Program-made: the position numbers and the translations under genes
Notes under the pieces: generated by a model
Told to the model about the DNA's origin: nothing
The model's database searches: none
What the model saw: the letters and a program-made list of their open reading frames with translations, nothing else
Source of the DNA: DASRYH01 sp035687245
GTDB taxonomy: Bacteria > Actinomycetota > Coriobacteriia > Anaerosomatales > PHET01
Reading direction: 5' to 3'
Length of the DNA: 5,540 bases
Assembly: GCA_035687245.1 (NCBI GenBank)
Contig: DASRYH010000034.1
Span: forward strand, 1 to 5,540
Part shown: positions 1 through 5,540 of the stretch, piece after piece
Layout of the letters: each line of letters begins with the position of its first letter
Position numbering within the stretch: position 1 is the first letter of the stretch

Positions 1-28
1 ACCACGCTCACCTGCTAGGATTACCCGT

Positions 29-33
29 GGAGG
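29..33 (+). promoter_or_regulatory. Ribosome binding site that sets a GTG start
   Basis: GGAGG lies 6 nt before the GTG at position 40. The same frame is closed upstream by TAG at 16-18, so this GTG is the first usable start and has a near-ideal Shine-Dalgarno. The ATG at 35-37 is in another frame that soon stops, and it is too close to GGAGG to be favoured. Confidence 0.75.
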
Positions 34-39
34 TATGGC

Positions 40-840
40 GTGGAGAGCTTGGAAGGCGACATTCCCACACGCGAAGAAGAGCCGCAATCGATTGCGGGCT
101 GCTGCCGTTTTGCCTCCGCGATCCAGGCGCTGACCGTCCCGTTCGTGGTCTTCGACCCGAACACCGCGCTTCTCTCCAACCCCGTCTGGAACGGCTACTT
201 CACGGGCGGCGCCGACCCCACGGGGATGGATGCCGATGCGTTCTTGGACCCCAACAACCTTGAGGCGGGCCGGCTGCGCCGCAACCACCTCTTCGAGCAG
301 GGCAGCTCTCTCGATGGCGTGTACGTCCACGCGCACGCGACCACCGGCGAGGACCTTCGGCTCGTGGTCAATATCGAGCGCATCGCCTTCGGTGGCGGAG
401 AGCACGGCATACTGATCGTCCAGCGCAAGATCAACGACGACGTCTTCACGGATTTCACGCCTCTCACGCGATTCGGTCGGCGACGCCCGGCTCTGCCCAA
501 CGTCTGCATCCACGAAGCGGTTTTCGAGTCGTTTCCGCTTCCTCTTCTCATCACCGACGAACGCTTCATCATCGCGGCGAACCTGCAGGCTCGACTGCTT
601 CTGGGCGAGGGCCTCGACATCGTGGGGATGCGCACTCTGGACCTCGTGCACGCGGACGCCACCGAGGCGGCTGTGGAGCGTCGGGAGATGATGCTCGGCC
701 AGCCCGGTCGCGTTCTGCGCAATATCGTACTGCGCATGAGCATGGACAAAGCGGGCCGGCACGCGAAGCTCGATGTGGGTTCGTTCGAATACGACGGCGC
801 CGTCACTGGCCTCGTGGTGGTTCGAGACGTGCTGCCCTAG
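40..840 (+). CDS. Tandem PAS-domain protein without an output domain
   Basis: This 266-residue protein is probably a cytoplasmic sensor or adaptor built from two PAS-like domains. The first spans about residues 24-131: its core opens at TVPFVVFDPNTALLSNP and its last strand is HGILIVQRKI. The second spans about 157-265: it opens with FESFPLPLLITDERFIIAAN, has a helical middle around DLVHADATEAAVERREMM, and closes on the beta strands LDVGSFEY and GLVVVRDVL. The first domain is the more divergent and was recognised from its pattern alone. No signal peptide, membrane segment, histidine kinase, GGDEF, EAL, HTH or phosphatase domain is visible, and the protein ends where the second PAS fold ends. 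It therefore probably acts through a partner. The start is GTG, chosen for the GGAGG 6 nt upstream. The gene converges on the exporter gene across 37 bp. The ligand is unknown; no heme or flavin signature (such as the LOV cysteine motif) was seen. Confidence 0.8.
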   Translation: MESLEGDIPTREEEPQSIAGCCRFASAIQALTVPFVVFDPNTALLSNPVWNGYFTGGADPTGMDADAFLDPNNLEAGRLRRNHLFEQGSSLDGVYVHAHATTGEDLRLVVNIERIAFGGGEHGILIVQRKINDDVFTDFTPLTRFGRRRPALPNVCIHEAVFESFPLPLLITDERFIIAANLQARLLLGEGLDIVGMRTLDLVHADATEAAVERREMMLGQPGRVLRNIVLRMSMDKAGRHAKLDVGSFEYDGAVTGLVVVRDVLP

Positions 841-846
841 CGAACC
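819..846. repeat. Inverted repeat over the stop codon between convergent genes
   Basis: GGTTCG at 819-824 is exactly complementary to CGAACC at 841-846, giving a 6-bp stem with a 16-nt loop that contains the TAG stop of the PAS gene. Neither strand has a T tract after it, so it is not a standard intrinsic terminator. It may be a weak 3'-end structure shared by the two converging transcripts, or chance. Confidence 0.25.
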
Positions 847-877
847 CGCCGCCGCACCTCAGTCAATGCGTCCCGAA

Positions 878-2488
878 CTAGTCCAGCTTCTTGGGCAGCA
901 CGCGCGTAAACGCGAGAGTGATCACCGTGAGCAGCGTGACCGTAGCGAGACCATTTCGCAGTGCATCGACACGTCCTTCGGCATTGATCGCGAGCAACTC
1001 CGCCTGCTGCTTAGGCGTCGCCTTCGTCTTTGAGAGACCGGACTTCAGCTGCGCGTCGGAAACGAACTCGATGTTCTCGCTGATGGCGACGCTTGCCTTG
1101 TCCTTCTGCAGCTGCGTGAAGCCGGGGGCTGCCTGGACCTGCGCGACTATCGAGGATGTGAGTCCCGCAACCAGTAGCGAGCCAATCACCGCGGTACCCA
1201 GCGATGAGCCCAGGTTCTGCGCCGTGTACTGCAAGCCGCCCGCCTCGTTGGCGCGCTCGACCGGTACGGCCGACTGGATGACGTTGCCGAGCTGACCGGC
1301 GAGCAGCCCGATGCCGGCACCCATCACGAAGAGCGGCGCGATCATCGCGCGCGAGGTCGCCTCGATGTCGATCGCGGCGATGAGCAATAGCGTCGCGACG
1401 AAGACGGTCCACAGGCCCGCCCGAACGATGGCGCGCGGCCCCCATCCGCGGCGAATCAGAAGCTGCGACACCCAAAGCGCACTAGCGATCAGGCCGATCG
1501 ACATGGGCATCAGTGTCAGGCCCGTCTGGAAGGCAGTCAGCCCCATTGCCACCGAGAAGAACAGTGGCAGCGCAAACAGCGTTCCGGCCATGATCAGCGT
1601 CTGCATCGTCAGCATGAAGAGCCCGCCGAGCAGCTGCTTGTTGGCGAAGAGCCCTGCGCTCACGAGCGGCGCCTGCCCGCGCTCTTCGCGCCGCTTCGAC
1701 CAGCCTACGAAGCCCATAGCGCTCAGCACGCCCGCGAGTATCAGCCACATCGTGAGAGAGATGCCGAAGAGCGCGGGCTGCCCTTCGGCCGCCACGACCC
1801 ATCCCCACGCTGAGGAGCCGAGTGCCGCGATCACGATCGCGCCCATTGCACCTGCCGAGAGCAGCGCCCCGACGCCGTCAAAGCTCGGGCGGCTGCCTTC
1901 ACGCGGTGCATCGGCGATCACACGCGAGGCGACGAGGATGCCGATGCAGACTATGACTTCGGCAGCGAAGACGTAGCGCCACGTGAAAGAGGTGGTCACC
2001 CAGCCGCCGATCAGCGGGCCAAGCGTCATGGCTGCCGAAGCGGCTGACGCAATCGCCGCGTAGGCGGCAGGCCGCCTCTCCCCGGGAAAGTTCGAGGCAA
2101 CGAGCGCTGCGAGTGTGGGCAGGATGAGCGCGGCACCGAGTCCCTCGAGTAGCGACCAGCCCACATAGAGCATGATCACGTTCGAGGCGATGGCGGTGAT
2201 GCCGGAGCCCATCGCGTAGATGACGAGCCCGATGCCGAAGGTCCTTCGGCGGCCCAAGATGTCGCCGATCTTGCCTCCGGCGATCATCGTCGTAGCCATC
2301 ACGAGCGTGAAGAGCGTGACAGCGAGCTGGATGGCGGTGACTGACGTCGACAGGTCGTGGACGAGCGAGGCGATCGAGACGTTCATGACCGTCGAGTCGA
2401 TGGTCATGACGAACTGCGCGGCGCACAGGAGCAGCAGGACCGCTGCCGTCCCCTTGGCCGCTGAGCGTGTAGTCACGCGTTCCCCCAT
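878..2488 (-). CDS. MFS exporter, DHA2 (EmrB/QacA-type) drug:H+ antiporter family
   Basis: This is a 536-residue inner-membrane transporter, probably a proton-driven exporter of drugs or other small toxic molecules. Length and hydrophobic pattern fit the roughly 14 membrane segments of DHA2 proteins. Visible signatures are TM1 motif D1 (TIDSTVMNV, 29-37), motif A in the TM2-3 loop (GGKIGDILGRRR, 71-82), motif B in TM4 (LLEGLGAALILP, 113-124) and antiporter motif C in TM5 (LGPLIGGW, 156-163). A long, mostly polar loop near 450-505 precedes the last membrane segment, as is usual in this family. In motif B the usual Arg of RxLQG appears to be Ser112, and Gln is Glu115. The gene starts 9 nt after serS and probably shares its mRNA. 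ATG at 2488 is annotated, with AGAGGG 13 nt upstream. GTG at 2476 is an alternative start with GGGGG 5 nt before it. The substrate cannot be told from sequence, and no TetR/MarR-type regulator is adjacent. Confidence 0.9.
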   Translation of the reverse strand: MGERVTTRSAAKGTAAVLLLLCAAQFVMTIDSTVMNVSIASLVHDLSTSVTAIQLAVTLFTLVMATTMIAGGKIGDILGRRRTFGIGLVIYAMGSGITAIASNVIMLYVGWSLLEGLGAALILPTLAALVASNFPGERRPAAYAAIASAASAAMTLGPLIGGWVTTSFTWRYVFAAEVIVCIGILVASRVIADAPREGSRPSFDGVGALLSAGAMGAIVIAALGSSAWGWVVAAEGQPALFGISLTMWLILAGVLSAMGFVGWSKRREERGQAPLVSAGLFANKQLLGGLFMLTMQTLIMAGTLFALPLFFSVAMGLTAFQTGLTLMPMSIGLIASALWVSQLLIRRGWGPRAIVRAGLWTVFVATLLLIAAIDIEATSRAMIAPLFVMGAGIGLLAGQLGNVIQSAVPVERANEAGGLQYTAQNLGSSLGTAVIGSLLVAGLTSSIVAQVQAAPGFTQLQKDKASVAISENIEFVSDAQLKSGLSKTKATPKQQAELLAINAEGRVDALRNGLATVTLLTVITLAFTRVLPKKLD

Positions 2489-2497
2489 CTACGCGGA

Positions 2498-3781
2498 CTA
2501 GCCCTCTGCGGTGATCTCCGAAACGCCGCCCAAGTAAGGCCTCAGCACCTCGGGCACCACGACGCTTCCGTCCTCACGCTGGTAGTTTTCGAGGACCGCC
2601 GCGAGGCAACGTCCTACCGCCACGCCGCTGCCGTTCAAGGTATGCACGAGACGCGAGCCCTTGAACTCTGACGGCAGGCGGAACTTGATCGACGCACGGC
2701 GTGCCTGGAAGTCCGTGCAGTTGCTGCAGCTCGAGATCTCCTTGTAGGCGTTGTAGCTGGGCAACCACACCTCGATGTCGTAGGTCTTGGCTGCCGAGAA
2801 ACCCATGTCGCCGGTGCACAGCACGATGACCCGGTAGGCCAGCCCGAGGCCCTGCAAGACCTTCTCGGCCTGGGCGAGCATGCCCTCGAGCTCGTCGAAT
2901 GAGCTGTCCGGATGCGAGAACTTCACGAGCTCCACCTTGTCGAACTGGTGAACGCGGATCATCCCGCGGGTGTCGCGACCGGCGCTACCGGCCTCCTCGC
3001 GGAAGCACGGCGTATGAGCGCAGTAGTGCAGCGGAAGCTTGTCGCCCTCGAGCACCTCGTCCCTGTGGATGTTGGTGAGCTGGACCTCCGCAGTCGGGAT
3101 CAGATACAGCCCGTCGGTGGTCTGGTAGAGGTCCTCGGCGAACTTCGGCAGCTGGCCGGTGCCGGTAAGCGTCTCGGCGTTCGCCAGCACGGGCGGCGCC
3201 CACTCGCGGTAGCCGGCCTCACCGTGCGTGTCGAGCATATAGTTGATGAGCGCGCGGTTGAGCTTGGCGCCCATGCCCCCCAGCAGCACGAATCGCGATT
3301 CGGCGAGCTTAACGGCACGCTCGAAGTCGACGATGCCGAGGTCGGGACCCAGGTCCCAGTGCGCCTTAGGCTCGAAGTCGAACGTGGGCGGCGTGCCCCA
3401 GCGGCGCACCTCGACGTTCCCGTTCTCGTCGGCGCCCATCGGGCAGCTCGGATTGGGAAGGTTCGGCGCCGTCATGAGCAACTGCTTCGAGTCCTCTTCG
3501 GCGAGATCGAGCTGAGCGTCGAGCCCGGCGATCTGGTCGTTAACGAGGCGAACGGACTCCTTGGCGGCTTCAGCTTCGTCGCGCTTGCCCTGCTGCATCA
3601 GCGCGCCGATCGCCTTGGACGACTCGTTGCGCTTGGCCTGCAGCGCCTCAGTCTCCGCGATCAGGCGGCGGCGCTCCTCGTCGAGCTTGAGGAAGGCATC
3701 GATATCCCACGCCGAGTTGCGCGACGCCATGGCAGCGCGGACATCGTCGGGATTGTCGCGGACAAAGCGTGCGTCGAGCAT
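2498..3781 (-). CDS. serS: Seryl-tRNA synthetase (class II)
   Basis: This cytosolic enzyme charges tRNA-Ser with serine using ATP and can also charge tRNA-Sec where present. Its 427 residues match the usual bacterial length. The N-terminal tRNA-binding arm begins MLDARFVRDNPDDVR and forms a long charged coiled coil over about 30-100. The catalytic core carries the serine-binding TAE motif (PTAEV, 229-233), motif 2 starting FREEAGSAGRDTRG (260-273) with the ATP-contacting Arg261, the segment YKEISSCSNCTDFQARR (346-362), and motif 3 (NGSGVAVGRCLAAVLENYQ, 383-401) with Arg391. All expected catalytic landmarks are present, so it should be active. ATG at 3781 is preceded by GGGGAGG at a 7-nt spacing. 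The next gene downstream is an MFS exporter after 9 nt; the gene before it is the CapA-like gene, 85 bp away, with a candidate promoter between them. Confidence 0.98.
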   Translation of the reverse strand: MLDARFVRDNPDDVRAAMASRNSAWDIDAFLKLDEERRRLIAETEALQAKRNESSKAIGALMQQGKRDEAEAAKESVRLVNDQIAGLDAQLDLAEEDSKQLLMTAPNLPNPSCPMGADENGNVEVRRWGTPPTFDFEPKAHWDLGPDLGIVDFERAVKLAESRFVLLGGMGAKLNRALINYMLDTHGEAGYREWAPPVLANAETLTGTGQLPKFAEDLYQTTDGLYLIPTAEVQLTNIHRDEVLEGDKLPLHYCAHTPCFREEAGSAGRDTRGMIRVHQFDKVELVKFSHPDSSFDELEGMLAQAEKVLQGLGLAYRVIVLCTGDMGFSAAKTYDIEVWLPSYNAYKEISSCSNCTDFQARRASIKFRLPSEFKGSRLVHTLNGSGVAVGRCLAAVLENYQREDGSVVVPEVLRPYLGGVSEITAEG

Positions 3782-3788
3782 GGACTTG

Positions 3789-3801
3789 CCTCCCCTGGAG
3801 G
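3789..3801 (-). promoter_or_regulatory. serS Shine-Dalgarno inside a short inverted repeat
   Basis: On the minus strand CCTCC (3801-3797) and GGAGG (3793-3789) are complementary around a 3-nt AGG loop. The GGAGG half is the core of the serS ribosome site, 7 nt before its ATG. The predicted leader hairpin would therefore cover the Shine-Dalgarno. The pairing is seen directly; any regulatory role is inference. The stem is only 5 bp, and G-rich ribosome sites readily form such pairs by chance. Confidence 0.45.
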
Positions 3802-3832
3802 GCTGGTCAGATACGCAGAGACTGCTGGTGCG

Positions 3833-3860
3833 AGTATAGCCGAGCGCGGTGCCTGCCGAA
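3833..3860 (-). promoter_or_regulatory. Candidate promoter of serS
   Basis: On the minus strand TATACT at 3838-3833 matches the sigma-70-type -10 consensus at 5 of 6 positions. The best -35 at 16-bp spacing (TTCGGC, 3860-3855) matches only its first two bases. A start near A3826 would give a leader of about 45 nt. That leader begins with a possible GCAG/CTGC hairpin (3825-3815) and ends with the inverted repeat over the ribosome site. It is too short for a T-box riboswitch. Confidence 0.4.
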
Positions 3861-3866
3861 GGGTGG

Positions 3867-4979
3867 CTAAGGCGTCAGCTTCGCCTCAGTCGACGTGAGC
3901 TTGACATGCGTCCCGCGCGCCTTCGAGCGGCTCTTGATGAGCCCGAGGATGCGCGTGTTGGCCCTTGAGCCAACGGCTGTGGGGACTGGTCGGCCGTTGT
4001 GTCCGATCCACACCGGCCTTGCACGAACCGAGGCGACGCCCTTCGGGCTGAGATCAAGCGTCAGAATCATCGAGTCGCGGCCCGAATCACTGCCCGGCGA
4101 GAAGACGAAGTTGCCCAATGAATACGCGATGAGCCCCTTCTTGTAGAACTCGACACCTTGGACGACATGCGGGTGGTGTGAAAGCACGAGGTCAGCGCCC
4201 GCTTTGATCGAGCGACGTCCCTCTCTCACCTGACGTGCGGTGGGTGAGCCCTCCCGCTCGATGCCCCAGTGGTAGGAGACGATGACATAGTCGGCCTTCT
4301 TCGAGGCCGCCTTGATCGCCTTCTCCACCTTGGCGAAGTTGCCCGTGGTCACGAATGCCGTGCCCGAGCGCGACGAGGTAGCAGCAAAGCTCGTGGGGGT
4401 GATCTCGGAGAAGCCCAGAAACGCGATCTTTGCGCCACCCCGCTCGATGATCACGGGATCCCAGGCGGCGTCGCGGTTCTTGCCCGCGCCCGCAAATGGC
4501 AGGCCGGCCGCCTTCAGGCGCCGGAAGCTGTCGGCCAGCGCGGCCGGACCGTAGTCGCGCACGTGGTTGTTGGCCATGCTGAGCAGGTCAAATCCCGCGT
4601 ACTTCAGCCCTTGAACTGCCTTGGTGCGGCCGCGGAATGTGAAGGTCTTGCCTGCCAGGGCGCTGCCCTTGTTCGAGATCGGGCACTCGAGGTTACCCAC
4701 CGTGACATCTGCCGCGGCGAGCTTCTTAGCCACGAGGGTGAACGGCGCCTTCCCGCCCTGCGCGTCGATGAGACGCCCGGGTGCGCTGTCGAAGAGCAGG
4801 TCACCCACGGCCGCCACCGTGATCGTCGGCGGTGCCGAAGCCGTGGGTGGGGCCGACGCCGTCGTCGCTGTCGCCTCAAGCGAGACGGTTCGGGCACAGG
4901 CTGCAGTGACGCCTACCGGCGAGAAGAGGACGGCCACTGAGACGAGGATGAGTGCCCAGAGTGCGCCTAGCGCACGCAC
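3867..4979 (-). CDS. Exported CapA/PgsA-family (PGA_cap) protein
   Basis: This 370-residue protein has the CapA/PgsA metallophosphatase-like fold and is probably exported. CapA/PgsA homologues take part in poly-gamma-glutamate capsule production in bacilli, but many relatives have no assigned role, and no capB or capC homologue is present here. The N-terminus is a signal peptide (Arg2, hydrophobic core about 3-24, possible cleavage after VTA at 26). Cys28 gives only a poor lipobox because Thr occupies the -3 position. An Ala/Pro/Thr linker with two TASAPP units follows (about 36-53). Family motifs come in order: AVGDLLFD (57-64), GNLECP (95-100), SMANNHVRDYG (134-144), SYHWGIE (235-241), SHHPHVVQG (267-275) and YSLGNFVF (286-293). 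The putative metal ligands Asp60, Asn138, His139, His237, His269 and His271 are intact. The GTG start at 4979 lies inside the upstream PASTA lipoprotein gene (13-nt overlap), with a modest AGGTGA 7 nt before it, which suggests translational coupling. Confidence 0.92.
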   Translation of the reverse strand: MRALGALWALILVSVAVLFSPVGVTAACARTVSLEATATTASAPPTASAPPTITVAAVGDLLFDSAPGRLIDAQGGKAPFTLVAKKLAAADVTVGNLECPISNKGSALAGKTFTFRGRTKAVQGLKYAGFDLLSMANNHVRDYGPAALADSFRRLKAAGLPFAGAGKNRDAAWDPVIIERGGAKIAFLGFSEITPTSFAATSSRSGTAFVTTGNFAKVEKAIKAASKKADYVIVSYHWGIEREGSPTARQVREGRRSIKAGADLVLSHHPHVVQGVEFYKKGLIAYSLGNFVFSPGSDSGRDSMILTLDLSPKGVASVRARPVWIGHNGRPVPTAVGSRANTRILGLIKSRSKARGTHVKLTSTEAKLTP

Positions 4980-5260
4980 TTCAGGCTCACCTGTCCGCCG
5001 CGCGGGAGAGCTGTGCCGCCGACGGGCTCTTGGGTCTGAACCACGTCAGAACCCTTTGCCCCAGCGGGTGCGACCGATCCCACTTCATAGCCGGCTTCAT
5101 GCAGACGCTCGGTCGCATTACTGACCGACATGCCCTGGACGCTGGGCACGGTGGCGTGCAGCCCATCTCCCTGAAGATTGGAGCCGTTCGACGAACAGCC
5201 GACAAGAAGCAGAACCGAGAACAGAACAAGTGCGGCGAGTGCGATACGTGTGATCTTCAT
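4967..5260 (-). CDS. Small PASTA-domain lipoprotein
   Basis: This 97-residue protein is probably a lipid-anchored extracytoplasmic protein with one PASTA domain. The N-terminus MKITR is followed by a hydrophobic stretch and lipobox LVGC (19-22), so Cys22 should be lipidated, and a short Ser/Asn/Gly spacer follows. Residues 36-96 match the PASTA pattern: VPSVQGMSVSNATERLHEAG (start 38), then GYEVGSV, DVVQTQEPVGGTALPRGGQV and a final beta strand. PASTA domains elsewhere occur on PknB-type kinases and penicillin-binding proteins, and some bind peptidoglycan fragments. Here no kinase or transpeptidase domain is attached, so the domain is free-standing. The start is ATG at 5260, chosen because AAGGAG lies 8 nt upstream and the lipoprotein signal begins exactly there. 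The frame stays open further upstream, but that extension would bury the signal peptide and run into the divergent PAS gene. The stop overlaps the CapA-like gene start by 13 nt. No convincing promoter was found. Confidence 0.9.
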   Translation of the reverse strand: MKITRIALAALVLFSVLLLVGCSSNGSNLQGDGLHATVPSVQGMSVSNATERLHEAGYEVGSVAPAGAKGSDVVQTQEPVGGTALPRGGQVSLKCVR

Positions 5261-5268
5261 TAGGGCCT

Positions 5269-5274
5269 CTCCTT
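5269..5274 (-). promoter_or_regulatory. Ribosome binding site of the PASTA lipoprotein gene
   Basis: AAGGAG on the minus strand lies 8 nt before the ATG at 5260. It decides between this short lipoprotein start and in-frame starts further upstream, which lack both such a site and a sensible signal peptide position. Confidence 0.75.
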
Positions 5275-5346
5275 GCAGAAGGGGTCTCTCGCGATGAAGC
5301 TTCCCCCATTTGTGCCAGAAACAGCAACACGGCATGAACTGTGCAC

Positions 5347-5362
5347 CACCTTGTGAAGGGTG
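5347..5362. repeat. Imperfect inverted repeat in the divergent intergenic region
   Basis: CACCTT at 5347-5352 can pair with AGGGTG at 5357-5362 (five Watson-Crick pairs and one T-G) around GTGA. It sits between the divergent lipoprotein and PAS genes and next to the candidate -35 of the PAS gene. It could be an operator for a dimeric regulator. As RNA it would have a GNRA-type tetraloop, but it lies upstream of the predicted PAS start site. It may be chance. Confidence 0.25.
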
Positions 5363-5391
5363 TGACGCAGCGGACAGAGGTCGGGTACGCT
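5362..5391 (+). promoter_or_regulatory. Candidate promoter of the right-hand PAS gene, possibly leaderless
   Basis: GTGACG (5362-5367, 4 of 6 to TTGACA) and TACGCT (5386-5391, fits TANNNT) are 18 bp apart. The -10 ends 8 nt before the ATG at 5400, so transcription would begin at or next to the start codon. The only purine-rich candidate ribosome site, AGAGG at 5376-5380, is 19 nt from the ATG and so too far. Leaderless mRNAs with this geometry are common in Actinomycetota. Confidence 0.3.
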
Positions 5392-5399
5392 TGCACAAC

Positions 5400-5540
5400 A
5401 TGACTGACAACGACGACATCTTCGAGCCAATCAAGCTCGATACACACTTCGAGCCGGAGTCGCAGCTCGGGTTCATGCGCACCCTCGTTGACTCCACCGG
5501 CGATGCAATCATCGTTCACGAGCCGGACGGGCGTCTCGTC
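5400..5540 (+). CDS. PAS-domain protein, N-terminal part (runs off the window)
   Basis: The first 47 codons of a gene are visible, open to the end of the window. The N-terminus is acidic (MTDNDDIFEPIKLD), with no signal peptide or membrane segment so far. From about residue 22 the sequence FMRTLVDSTGDAIIVHEPDG has the classic start of a PAS domain: a helix, then Asp-Ala-Ile and a first strand ending in a D-G turn before a strand beginning RLV. PAS domains of this sort usually lead into histidine kinases, GGDEF/EAL enzymes or further PAS units, but the output part is outside the window. ATG at 5400 lacks a close Shine-Dalgarno and may be read from a leaderless mRNA; ATG at 5475 would cut into the PAS domain. 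The gene is divergent from the PASTA lipoprotein gene. Confidence 0.75.
   Translation, partial: MTDNDDIFEPIKLDTHFEPESQLGFMRTLVDSTGDAIIVHEPDGRLV

Noticed and set aside
1..18. Possible end of an upstream gene at the TAG at 16-18
   Set aside because: Only five codons are in the window, so no coding evidence can be given; the stop is used only to bound the start of the PAS gene.
195..806. Minus-strand open frame (203 codons) opposite the tandem PAS gene
   Set aside because: Ser/Arg-rich composition typical of antisense GC-rich frames, whereas the plus strand encodes two recognisable PAS folds with a good ribosome site.
902..913. Near-palindrome CGCGTAAACGCG near the end of the MFS gene
   Set aside because: It lies inside coding sequence, is short and GC-rich, and has no T tract or gene-end position to suggest a terminator.
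1311..1976. Plus-strand open frame (221 codons) opposite the MFS gene
   Set aside because: Mirror frame of a clear transporter gene; low-complexity Ser/Pro/Ala/Arg composition with no domain or good ribosome site.
3782..3866. T-box riboswitch upstream of serS
   Set aside because: The whole gap is 85 bp, the likely leader is about 45 nt, and no specifier stem or terminator/antiterminator pair is seen.
2912..3898. Long plus-strand open frame (328 codons) opposite serS
   Set aside because: It is antisense to a fully conserved serS, its translation is rich in Arg/Leu/Val with no recognisable domain, and long mirror frames are expected in high-GC coding DNA.
4827..4874. Short repeat encoding two TASAPP units in the CapA-like protein
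   Set aside because: Explained as a flexible Ala/Pro/Thr linker after the signal peptide, which is common in exported high-GC proteins; only two units.
4967..5512. Longer version of the PASTA protein starting at 5512
   Set aside because: It would place the lipoprotein signal peptide in the middle of the protein and overlap the start of the divergent PAS gene. AAGGAG and the lipobox support ATG at 5260.

Overview
This is a high-GC bacterial window holding four complete genes on the minus strand between two PAS-domain genes on the plus strand. One plus-strand gene is complete and the other runs off the right edge. GC-rich codons, frequent GTG starts, GGAGG-type ribosome sites and an actinobacterial-looking DHA2 exporter suggest Actinomycetota, possibly an environmental lineage near Coriobacteriia. 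That placement is inference from style, because no rRNA or other marker gene is present.

Layout from left to right. A tandem-PAS protein with no output domain (40-840, +) converges on a DHA2/EmrB-QacA-type MFS exporter (878-2488, -). The exporter lies 9 nt downstream of serS (2498-3781, -), which encodes a complete class II seryl-tRNA synthetase, so the two are probably co-transcribed. serS has a candidate promoter of its own in the 85-bp gap before it. Its Shine-Dalgarno lies in a short inverted repeat that could occlude it.

Upstream of that gap is a two-gene envelope unit: a 97-residue PASTA-domain lipoprotein (4967-5260, -) whose end overlaps by 13 nt the start of an exported CapA/PgsA-like metallophosphatase-fold protein (3867-4979, -). 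A 139-bp divergent intergenic region separates the lipoprotein gene from a PAS-domain gene (5400-5540, +), of which only the first 47 codons are visible.

Functionally there are three themes: signal sensing (the two PAS proteins), translation plus export (serS and the MFS gene), and cell envelope (PASTA lipoprotein and CapA-like protein). No mobile element, CRISPR array, tRNA, rRNA or phage gene was seen, and every known-family gene looks intact. I did not find a clearly new multi-gene system. The items most worth a second look are the overlapping PASTA lipoprotein/CapA pair, the possible translational control of serS, and the serS-exporter linkage. No gap between genes exceeds 139 bp.
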